DNA from: Pseudomonadota bacterium
GTDB lineage: Bacteria; Pseudomonadota; Gammaproteobacteria; Steroidobacterales; Steroidobacteraceae
Assembly: GCA_021781775.1 (NCBI GenBank)
Contig: JAJXWE010000017.1
Location: 1 to 11,887, forward strand
Reading direction: 5' to 3'
DNA: 11,887 bases
The translations under genes and the position numbers were made by a program. Positions 1 through 6,429 of the stretch are shown here, piece by piece (within the stretch, counting starts at the first letter, position 1; each line of letters begins with the position of its first letter). Under the pieces are notes generated by a model. It ran no database searches. It was not told where the DNA came from and worked only from the letters and a program-made list of their open reading frames with translations.

Positions 1-904
1 TCGCGAGGGTATCCTGCGTGCCTTCTACAATGTGTGCCAACACAGGGCACATCCGGTGCTGGCGGGCGAGGGGCGAGTCCAGAGGATCGTCTGCCAGTAC
101 CATGCATGGACCTACCGGCTCGACGGGAAGCTCGCCAGCGCGCCGCACACGGGCAGTCTCAAGGACTTCTCGACTGGCGAGATATGTCTGCGCGCAGTCC
201 AGGTCGAGGAATTCTGCGGCTTCATTTTCGTGAACCTCGATTCATCGGCGCTGCCTCTGCGGAAAGTGTCGGGCGACCTGGAGGCAGAAATTCGCCACTG
301 GGCGCCGGATGTCGATGAGCTTACTTTCGGCCATCGTTTGACCTACGAAATCAAGTCGAACTGGAAGAACGTGGTCGACAATTTTCTCGAGTGCTATCAC
401 TGTCCGGTTGCGCACAGAGACTTCTGTACGCTGGTCGACATGAAGACCTATAAGGTCGCCACGCACGGCATCTATTCCAGTCACATGGCCGATGCCGGAC
501 GCACGCAGAACTCCGCGTACGACACTTCGAGCGCAAAGGTCCGGACCCATGCGGTGTGGTGGCTCTGGCCCAATACTTGCCTGATGCGCTATCCGGGCAG
601 GAGCTCGATGATCGTCCTGCACATCATTCCGGTGAGTGTCGACAGGACTGTGGAGACCTACGATTTCTTCCTTGAAACGCCGGAACCGGATGAAGCGGAG
701 AAGAAGGCGATTCATTACCTCGACTCCGTTCTCCAGGCGGAGGACATCGCAATTGTGGAGAATGTTCAGCGGGGAATGAACACTCCAGCGTTCACGCAAG
801 GCCGTATCGTCAACGATCCCCAGGGATCGGGGATGTCCGAGCACGCGCTGCATCATTTTCACGGCTTGGTTCTCGATGCGTACGGTCGGGGCAGCCAGGG
901 GTGA
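1..904 (+). CDS. Rieske non-heme iron oxygenase alpha subunit, CntA-like (5' truncated)
   Basis: Oxygenase component of a Rieske hydroxylase that would activate O2 at a mononuclear iron using electrons from a separate reductase, which is not in this window. The frame is open to the left edge (first full codon at base 2), so the N-terminus is missing. The Rieske cluster is visible as C-Q-H (bases 35-43) and C-Q-Y-H (92-103), 16 residues apart. The catalytic domain shows NWKNVVDNFLECYHCPVAH with iron ligands His (398-400) and His (413-415), and a later QAEDIAIVE segment that probably supplies the Asp ligand. The residue bridging the two metal centres is Glu (389-391), where most ring hydroxylases have Asp. 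This Glu is known from carnitine monooxygenase CntA/YeaW and related quaternary-amine oxygenases. The stop overlaps the next start (GTGA, 901-904), so it is the upstream member of an operon. Substrate is inferred only. Confidence 0.9.
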   Translation, partial: REGILRAFYNVCQHRAHPVLAGEGRVQRIVCQYHAWTYRLDGKLASAPHTGSLKDFSTGEICLRAVQVEEFCGFIFVNLDSSALPLRKVSGDLEAEIRHWAPDVDELTFGHRLTYEIKSNWKNVVDNFLECYHCPVAHRDFCTLVDMKTYKVATHGIYSSHMADAGRTQNSAYDTSSAKVRTHAVWWLWPNTCLMRYPGRSSMIVLHIIPVSVDRTVETYDFFLETPEPDEAEKKAIHYLDSVLQAEDIAIVENVQRGMNTPAFTQGRIVNDPQGSGMSEHALHHFHGLVLDAYGRGSQG

Positions 905-1668
905 ACGGCCGGCTCGACGGAAAGGTTGCATTCGTTACCGGTGGCCGTGGAGGGATAGGCCGGGCGATCTGCGCCCGTTTCGTGCGCGAGGGAGCGCACG
1001 TCTTCGCGGCGGATCTCACGGCAGCTGGCACGCTGTCGGATGAGGCCGATGGCAGTCATTTCATCAGGCTTGACGTGACCTCGGAGCAAGAGGTGCGCGC
1101 CGCGATGGTCAGGGTCGCCGAGCGATGCGCGCAGCTCGACATCTTGGTGAACGCGGCTGGCGTCGAGATCGAGAAGACAATAGAGGAAACCAGCCTTGCG
1201 GAATGGAACCGCATCTTCGCGGTGAACGTCTCGGGCACCTTTCTCACCTCCAAATATGCCTTGCCACTGCTGCGCAAGAGTGGTGCCGCAAGCATCATCA
1301 ATTTCGGCTCGTACGATGGTTTCATCGCAGATCCGGGTCTGGCGGCCTACTGTGCCACGAAGGGCGCCGTGCATGCCCTGACGCGAGCGATGGCCTGTGA
1401 TCACGGGCCTGAGGGGATCCGCGTCAATGCAGTATGTCCGGGCTACGTCGACACGCCCATGTTGCGCGGCTTCTTCGGTGGCCAACGCGACATCGCGTCG
1501 ATGGAGGCGGCCGTCAAGGGGATACACCCGATGCGGCGCTACGGGACTCCGGAAGACGTCGCCCATCTGGTGAACTGGCTGGCCTCAGACGAGGCTCGAT
1601 ATGCCTCCGGACAGCTTTGGGTGCTCGATGGTGGCCTCTCGGCACAAGTGCAGCAGTTGCGACTCTAG
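901..1668 (+). CDS. Short-chain dehydrogenase/reductase (SDR), probably NAD-dependent
   Basis: Classical SDR of 255 residues, the usual family length. Visible motifs are the nucleotide-binding TGGRGGIG (residues 13-20), Asp38 at the end of strand beta-2 (favours NAD over NADP), NAAG (84-87), Asn109 in VNVSGTF, and the catalytic Ser137, Tyr150 and Lys154 (YCATK). CPGYVDTPM follows, then the C-terminal WVLDGG typical of the FabG-like group. The GTG start at 901 overlaps the stop of the Rieske gene by four bases (GTGA), which fixes the start and implies translational coupling. It probably oxidises an alcohol or hydroxy acid produced by or leading to the Rieske reaction, but SDR substrate cannot be read from sequence. 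A second SDR follows directly. Confidence 0.92.
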   Translation: MNGRLDGKVAFVTGGRGGIGRAICARFVREGAHVFAADLTAAGTLSDEADGSHFIRLDVTSEQEVRAAMVRVAERCAQLDILVNAAGVEIEKTIEETSLAEWNRIFAVNVSGTFLTSKYALPLLRKSGAASIINFGSYDGFIADPGLAAYCATKGAVHALTRAMACDHGPEGIRVNAVCPGYVDTPMLRGFFGGQRDIASMEAAVKGIHPMRRYGTPEDVAHLVNWLASDEARYASGQLWVLDGGLSAQVQQLRL

Positions 1669-1671
1669 ACC

Positions 1672-2427
1672 GTGAGACCGACGGATCATTGCGCCATCGT
1701 CACCGGCGGGAGCCGCGGTATCGGGCGTGCGATCGTCGACAGGTTCTTGGCGCAAGGGATGACCGTGCTGACCTGCGGGCGCGCCGCGCGGCCTGCGGAC
1801 TTGGACTCCGCCGCCCACTGGATTCAGGCGGATGTGGCCAATGCTTCGGATTCGGAACGCATCGTCGCCGAGGCACGATCGCTGGCCGGGTCAGTCTCGA
1901 TTCTGGTCAACAATGCGGGGGTCCAGGTCGAGAAGTCCGTGACCGATACGCTCGACTCCGACTGGGATCTTGTCATGGGCACTAATGCGAGAGGCACGTT
2001 CAACATGTGCCGGGCCACGATAGCCGAGATGCGGGCGGCGGGCGGGGTGATCGTGAATATCGGTTCGATCTCGGGCATGGTGTGCGATCACTCGATGGCG
2101 CTCTACAACGCCTCGAAGGCGTTCGTGCACGGCCTGACGCGCTCGATTGCCGTAGACCACGGCCCGAAAATCCGCTGCAACGCCGTATGTCCGGGCTGGA
2201 TCATGACCGCGATGGCCGACGATGCGTTCAGCATGGCCAAGGATGCTGCGCGAGCGAAGAGCGACGCGCTCTCGCGCCATCCCGCGGGCCGATTCGGACG
2301 CCCTGAAGATGTCGCGGCCATGGTCGCATGGCTCGCGTCGAGCGAGGCGACGTTCGTGACGGGTCAATGCTTCGTCGTCGACGGCGGTTTGACCGTCGGA
2401 TCGCCTTTGCAACCGAGGTTGTTCTAA
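1672..2427 (+). CDS. Short-chain dehydrogenase/reductase (SDR), probably NADP-dependent
   Basis: Second classical SDR, 251 residues. TGGSRGIG lies at residues 11-18, NNAG at 80-83, and catalytic Ser132, Tyr145 and Lys149 (YNASK), followed by CPGWIMTAM and VVDGG near the C-terminus. Where the neighbouring SDR has Asp at the end of beta-2, this one has Gly36-Arg37, a pattern usual for NADP(H) preference. It starts at GTG three bases after the previous stop, with no clear Shine-Dalgarno, so it probably relies on translational coupling. Its TAA overlaps the next ATG (TAATG). It is related to the preceding gene but clearly diverged, so the pair looks like two separate redox steps, not a fresh duplication. 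Substrate unknown. Confidence 0.92.
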   Translation: MRPTDHCAIVTGGSRGIGRAIVDRFLAQGMTVLTCGRAARPADLDSAAHWIQADVANASDSERIVAEARSLAGSVSILVNNAGVQVEKSVTDTLDSDWDLVMGTNARGTFNMCRATIAEMRAAGGVIVNIGSISGMVCDHSMALYNASKAFVHGLTRSIAVDHGPKIRCNAVCPGWIMTAMADDAFSMAKDAARAKSDALSRHPAGRFGRPEDVAAMVAWLASSEATFVTGQCFVVDGGLTVGSPLQPRLF

Positions 2428-3362
2428 TGGAGAATTTTCCGGATGTCGCGGTTCTCGGCGCCGGCGTCATCGGCGCCAGCTGGGCCGCGCTGTTGCTCGC
2501 CGCGGGGCGCGACGTGTCCCTTTACGATCCGGCGGAGGGTGCCGAGCGGACGGTCCGTGAGTATGTCAAGAACGCCTGGCCGACTCTTGAGCAGCTGGGC
2601 CTGGTGGTGGTCAACGCACCTGGCGAGCTGAGGTTCCACTCGACCGCCGCGAAGGCGGTGGAGAAGGCCGACTTCATCCAGGAGAGCGTGCCGGAGCGGC
2701 TGCTCTTGAAGCATGAGCTCTATTCGGTCATCGAGCCGGCGCTGAAGAGCGGGGCCATCGTCGCCACTTCGGCTTCCGGTCTGCGTCTGAGCGAATTGCA
2801 GGCCGGCTGGCGTGATCCGGCGCGATTTATTCTGGGGCATCCGTTCAACCCGCCTCACCTGATCCCGCTGGTGGAGATCATGGGCAATGACCGGACAGCG
2901 CGGGGCGTGGTTGAATCCGCGGAACAATTCTACCGTTCACTGGGGAAGACCACGATCCGGGTCAACCGGGAGGTTCCCGGGCACGTGGCCAATCGCCTTC
3001 AGGCGGCGCTGTGGCGGGAGGCCATTTATCTGATGACCATTGGCGCGGCCAGTGTGGAGGACATCGATACGGCGATTTGGGCGGGCCCGGGACTGCGATG
3101 GGCGGCGATGGGACCGACGATGCTGTTTCATCTGGGCGCCGGCGAGCAAGGTCTCGCAGCCTTCTGTGAGCGGTACGCCGACAGCTTCCACCGCTGGTGG
3201 GACGATCTGGGCAGTGTGCGGCTTGATCCGAGCACCATCGCCCGTCTGGTTGCGGGGGTGGGCGCGGAAGCCGGGACCCGCACGCGGGCGGAGCTGTGCA
3301 GGACGCGTGACGAGCTCATCCTGGCGATGCTCAAGGCGACAGGCCCGCGGCGTCAGAGTTGA
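2427..3362 (+). CDS. 3-hydroxyacyl-CoA dehydrogenase family protein, L-carnitine dehydrogenase/lambda-crystallin type
   Basis: NAD-dependent dehydrogenase of about 311 residues. The Rossmann motif GAGVIG is at residues 11-16 with Asp34 at the end of beta-2 (NAD). ESVPE is at 86-90 and Ser117 follows in TSASGL. The catalytic region is GHPFNPPHLIPLVEI (137-151), with His138 and Glu150 as the expected His-Glu dyad, and Asn189 in PGHVANR. The GHPFNP...PLVE form and the GPGLRWAAMGP stretch (220-230) point to the single-protein L-carnitine dehydrogenase or L-gulonate dehydrogenase (lambda-crystallin) branch, not to FadB/PaaH, so a free beta-hydroxy acid is as likely a substrate as an acyl-CoA. The frame is open from 2328, but ATG 2427 is chosen because it overlaps the preceding stop (TAATG) and gives the normal N-terminus. 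It is the last gene of the operon. Confidence 0.88.
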   Translation: MENFPDVAVLGAGVIGASWAALLLAAGRDVSLYDPAEGAERTVREYVKNAWPTLEQLGLVVVNAPGELRFHSTAAKAVEKADFIQESVPERLLLKHELYSVIEPALKSGAIVATSASGLRLSELQAGWRDPARFILGHPFNPPHLIPLVEIMGNDRTARGVVESAEQFYRSLGKTTIRVNREVPGHVANRLQAALWREAIYLMTIGAASVEDIDTAIWAGPGLRWAAMGPTMLFHLGAGEQGLAAFCERYADSFHRWWDDLGSVRLDPSTIARLVAGVGAEAGTRTRAELCRTRDELILAMLKATGPRRQS

Positions 3363-4190
3363 TCGGCGGGCACCGAGGATGGATGACGGCACAGCTGCCG
3401 CGATCGAAAGGCCGGGGAAGACTGCCGCTTCAACCGCGGAGCGCGCGATGCGACATCGACAGATCAAGCGGCGCGGAGCCTTCCGGGCGATCCGCGTAGC
3501 GCCGTCGGAGTTCGGCAGACTGTCGCAGGGGTGACGGCGGCCATCAGCGCGCCGGACTGGGTCGTATGAATGGCCTCGGTATGGGGCTGATCCCCCCGGC
3601 CATTGGTCTGCGCGGAGAGCGAGCTCGGTCCTGGACACGCGACCATGCATTGCGGACCCTCGCGCAGCGAATGCCGGGGGTCCGGGTACTTCAGCACTCA
3701 CCCTATCGCCTAGCGTTACGCAGAAGGCGTCCCCAGCCACCTCGCCGGAAGGCTCGTGAGTATCTTGCGCACGGACCGCGTCGCCGACCTCGTGGGGCCT
3801 TGCCAGAACGACAGGATAACGCCGGTTCGAGGCATGCCCCAGGGCGCCGAGTTCCGGGACATGGACGATTAGGGCGTACCGGTCTCATTGAGGCTTGATC
3901 CGCATGGTGAGCCGAGCGCCCCGTCGAGCGCGGCAAAGCCCCCGCCGGTGCCAATCGTCATCGACGAGGCGCAACGGCCGTCTCGGTCGCCTTCGAGGCT
4001 ATCCACGGGCGGGGCCCGCACTCGCGAGCGCCCTGGCCGGCCGGCCGCGGGGTGTCTTTGCCGGGCAGATTCCACCGCTTGGATCCGCCCGCTCGACTCG
4101 TCGCGCGGGGCCGGCAGCCACAAAATTGCGCTTTCTCCTGCAGGCATCTTCAGCGTACTCTTGCGCCTTCGACTATGAAGGGGGGCGTCG
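3363..4190. other. Unassigned region without a convincing gene
   Basis: About 830 bases between the catabolic operon and the next Rieske gene, unusually long for a window where other gaps are about 25-170 bases. All frames longer than 60 codons here are rich in Arg, Pro and Ser, lack recognisable motifs and have no ribosome binding site. A short + strand frame (3714-3872) has balanced composition but no good start and resembles nothing I recognise. The region may be a decayed gene or insertion-sequence remnant, or a long regulatory region. I found no convincing inverted or direct repeats and no strong sigma-70 promoter. The last bases hold the Shine-Dalgarno of the next gene (AAGGGGGG, 4178-4185). 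Confidence 0.5.
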
Positions 4191-5285
4191 ATGCTCGACG
4201 ATCAAGCGACTTTGGCGGACAGCTGCCAGACGAGCGTGCAGGGTGGTGTGGATCTGCGGCGCACCGCCGCCAATCCCGACTACTGGTACCCGCTGGCCTG
4301 GTCCGATGAGCTCAAGGCCGGGCAGATCATCGGGCGCCGCTTCGCCGGCGATCCGATCGCGCTGTACCGTGGTGCGAGCGGCAAAGTGTTTGCGCTTGAG
4401 GATCGCTGCGCCCATCGGCAGGTGCCACTGCACCTCGGGGTCGTCACCGGCGATGCCCTGAAGTGTCATTACCACGGCTGGGCGTACGACTGCTCGGGAA
4501 AGTGCACGGACGTGCCGTACCTCGGCAAGGAGCGCCGGCCGAACGGCGTGCGCAGCTACCCGGCGCGCGAGATCGACGGACTCATTTTCATCTTTCCGGG
4601 TCGGCCGGAACTGGCCGAGGCGCGTTTGCCGGCCTCGCTCGGCTCCGCCCAGCGCCGCGACTACAAGACGCGCCGCCTGAACCGTGAGGTGGCCTGCCAT
4701 TACACGTTCATGCACGAGAATCTGTTCGACATGAACCACCAGTTCATGCACCGCAAGCAGATGGGATCGATCCGCGCGAGCTGCCTGGGACGCAAGCACG
4801 GAGACGGATGGGCGCAGGTCGAGTACAGCTTCAGCCGCACGGAAGGCAAGTCCTCCGTCGGAGAACGCGTCATCGTCGATCTGATGCGCACGCGCGGGGA
4901 TGAGCATCAGGACTTCCGCGACCACATGCAGATTCGGACCGACTATCCCGCCCAAAGCCTGAAGGTCTGGGTGGGACGCAACATCCAGGAAACCCAGGAT
5001 CCGGTGCTCGACGTGTGGCTGTGCTACACACCGCTCGATGCGCAGCAGCGCACCAATCGTACCTTCGGCTACCTGTCGGTGAAGAAGCCTCCGATCCCGG
5101 GTCTGATCCATCTCGCCTGGCCGTTCGTCGTCTGGTTCACCGAGAACATCTTCCGCGAGGACAAGGAGATCGTGGAATACGAGCAGCGCGCTCACGATGC
5201 GCAGGGCAGCGACTGGAACAACGAGGTGTTCCCGCCGCTGCGCGATTTGCGCGAGGTGCTGGCTCGCTGTGGTGTGCCGTTCTGA
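4191..5285 (+). CDS. Rieske [2Fe-2S] non-heme iron oxygenase, H-x3-H type
   Basis: Complete Rieske oxygenase of 364 residues. The Rieske domain has Cys73-x-His75 (CAHR) and Cys92-x2-His95 (CHYHGW). The catalytic domain has ENLFDMNHQFMH (176-187), with bridging Asp180 and iron ligands His183 and His187. REDKEIVEYEQ (322-332) probably supplies the third ligand, Asp324. The two His are separated by three residues, as in carbazole 1,9a-dioxygenase CarAa and 2-oxoquinoline 8-monooxygenase, not four as in VanA or naphthalene dioxygenase. Near the C-terminus, HLAWPFVVWF (307-316) is hydrophobic and might contact a membrane or a hydrophobic substrate. The start has a strong Shine-Dalgarno (AAGGGGGG, five bases upstream). 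No reductase or ferredoxin gene is adjacent, so electrons must come from elsewhere. It stands apart from the operon before it and shows no close similarity to the first Rieske protein. Substrate unknown. Confidence 0.9.
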   Translation: MLDDQATLADSCQTSVQGGVDLRRTAANPDYWYPLAWSDELKAGQIIGRRFAGDPIALYRGASGKVFALEDRCAHRQVPLHLGVVTGDALKCHYHGWAYDCSGKCTDVPYLGKERRPNGVRSYPAREIDGLIFIFPGRPELAEARLPASLGSAQRRDYKTRRLNREVACHYTFMHENLFDMNHQFMHRKQMGSIRASCLGRKHGDGWAQVEYSFSRTEGKSSVGERVIVDLMRTRGDEHQDFRDHMQIRTDYPAQSLKVWVGRNIQETQDPVLDVWLCYTPLDAQQRTNRTFGYLSVKKPPIPGLIHLAWPFVVWFTENIFREDKEIVEYEQRAHDAQGSDWNNEVFPPLRDLREVLARCGVPF

Positions 5286-5443
5286 TCCACCCGCTGGGCC
5301 GGTCGGGACGGGCGCCAGTTCCACGTCCCCGGCAGGGCGCGCGCGTCTGAGCCTGCGACGCATTTGACGCGGACGCGGCCCGTCTGCCGCATTGCGCGCT
5401 GTCCGTATCGACACCGGCCCGCGATGGGCGTATCAGTCGGATC

Positions 5444-6274
5444 ATGAGCCCGCAGCAGCACTTCAAGGTGGAGCCCGGCGAGCGCGTGAAACTCACCGAG
5501 GTCGATCCGGCGTACAAGGCTCACCACCCGAACCACGCCTCGGCGGCCGACGAGATCGCGCACAACAGCCAGCGCCTGCGGGCGCTGCAGGATCTGCTCT
5601 ACGCCGAGGGCCGGCGCTCCCTGCTCATCTGCCTGCAGGCCATGGATACCGGCGGCAAAGACGGCGTCATCAACCACGTGCTCGGCGCGATGAACCCGCA
5701 GGGTTGCCGCGTGGCGCACTTCCGCCGTCCGTCGGCCGAGGAGGCCGCGCACGACTTCCTGTGGCGTGCCCATCGCGCCGCGCCGGCGCGCGGTGAGGTG
5801 GTGATCTTCAACCGCTCGCATTACGAGGATGTACTCGTTACCCGTGTCCACGAGCTGGTGCCCAAAGCAGTCTGGTCGGCACGTTACGAGCGGATCAATG
5901 AATTCGAGCGTACGCTCGCCGAAGCCGGTACGCTGATCCTGAAATTCTACCTGCACATCTCCAGCGACGAGCAGCTCGAGCGGTTCAAGGCAAGGCTCGA
6001 CGATCCGACCAAGCACTGGAAGATCAGTGAGGCTGATTACACCGAGCGGCCGTTCTGGTCGCAGTATCAGCGTGCCTACGAGGAAGCGCTGTGGCGCTGC
6101 AGCACGGAGTTCGCGCCCTGGTACGTCATTCCAGCCAACCACAAGTGGTTCCGCGATCTGACCGTGGCGCGCATCGTCGTCGAGGGGCTCGAGGCGATGA
6201 ATCTGCACTATCCAGAGCCCGACGTCGATCTGGCACGGATCCGGCGCCAGTACCACGCGGCGGCCGCGAAGTAG
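5444..6274 (+). CDS. ppk2: Polyphosphate kinase 2 family protein, class III-like (polyphosphate:nucleotide phosphotransferase)
   Basis: Cytoplasmic enzyme of 276 residues expected to transfer phosphate between polyphosphate and nucleotides. Walker A is AMDTGGKDG (66-74, Lys72). The Walker B region is VVIFNRSHYEDV (119-130), and a lid segment RLDDPTKHWK lies at 184-193. The FNRSHYEDVLVTRVH form is that of class III PPK2s, which can phosphorylate both AMP and ADP. Class I and II members usually read FDRSWYNRA at this place. Length matches single-domain PPK2s. It is preceded by 158 noncoding bases and followed by 155, so it is probably its own unit. No strong Shine-Dalgarno is visible before ATG 5444. 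The family assignment is firm; AMP versus ADP preference is inferred. Confidence 0.95.
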   Translation: MSPQQHFKVEPGERVKLTEVDPAYKAHHPNHASAADEIAHNSQRLRALQDLLYAEGRRSLLICLQAMDTGGKDGVINHVLGAMNPQGCRVAHFRRPSAEEAAHDFLWRAHRAAPARGEVVIFNRSHYEDVLVTRVHELVPKAVWSARYERINEFERTLAEAGTLILKFYLHISSDEQLERFKARLDDPTKHWKISEADYTERPFWSQYQRAYEEALWRCSTEFAPWYVIPANHKWFRDLTVARIVVEGLEAMNLHYPEPDVDLARIRRQYHAAAAK

Positions 6275-6366
6275 TCCGACCCGGCGGGAGCGGCGTCCGC
6301 TCGATCCGTGTGCCGCAGCGGAGTAGGATGCGGCACCCGCGGGCCGAACAGCCGGATCCGCGCGCG

Positions 6367-6393
6367 ACCGGGCGCGATGACGTCGCGCCCGGT
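6367..6393 (+). promoter_or_regulatory. Perfect hairpin upstream of the S10 carboxypeptidase
   Basis: ACCGGGCGCGA (6367-6377) and its exact reverse complement TCGCGCCCGGT (6383-6393) form an 11-bp stem with a five-base loop. No T-run follows, so it is not a standard intrinsic terminator, although it could still end the ppk2 transcript. It lies 36 bases before the carboxypeptidase start and 23 bases before its ribosome binding site, so it may also act in the leader of that mRNA or as an operator. Confidence 0.5.
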
Positions 6394-6415
6394 GGATTGC
6401 TGACCGGTCGCCCGT

Positions 6416-6420
6416 GGAGG
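6416..6420 (+). promoter_or_regulatory. Ribosome binding site deciding the carboxypeptidase start
   Basis: GGAGG nine bases before ATG 6430. The reading frame is open from 6091, overlapping ppk2, but only this ATG has a Shine-Dalgarno and is followed directly by a signal peptide. Confidence 0.7.
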
Positions 6421-6429
6421 ATACCCCGC

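Noticed and set aside
2328..2426. Upstream extension of the hydroxyacyl-CoA dehydrogenase-family frame into the second SDR
   Set aside because: The 33 extra residues are Arg-rich and ahead of the Rossmann fold; the TAATG overlap marks ATG 2427 as the start.
3566..4178. Candidate small + strand ORFs and possible transposase remnants in the gap
   Set aside because: Arg/Pro-rich, no Shine-Dalgarno, and I could not match any frame to a transposase family with confidence, so no mobile element is called.
5364..5393. TTGACG followed 18 bases later by CGCATT before ppk2, as a promoter
   Set aside because: The -10 is poor and the match is within chance for a GC-rich gap.
4173..5414. 413-codon open frame on the - strand across the second Rieske gene
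   Set aside because: It is antisense to a gene with complete Rieske and iron motifs, its composition is Arg/Ala/His-rich, and no family is recognisable. Long antisense frames are common in GC-rich DNA.
6091..6429. Upstream extension of the carboxypeptidase frame into ppk2
   Set aside because: No ribosome binding site, and it would bury the signal peptide inside the protein.
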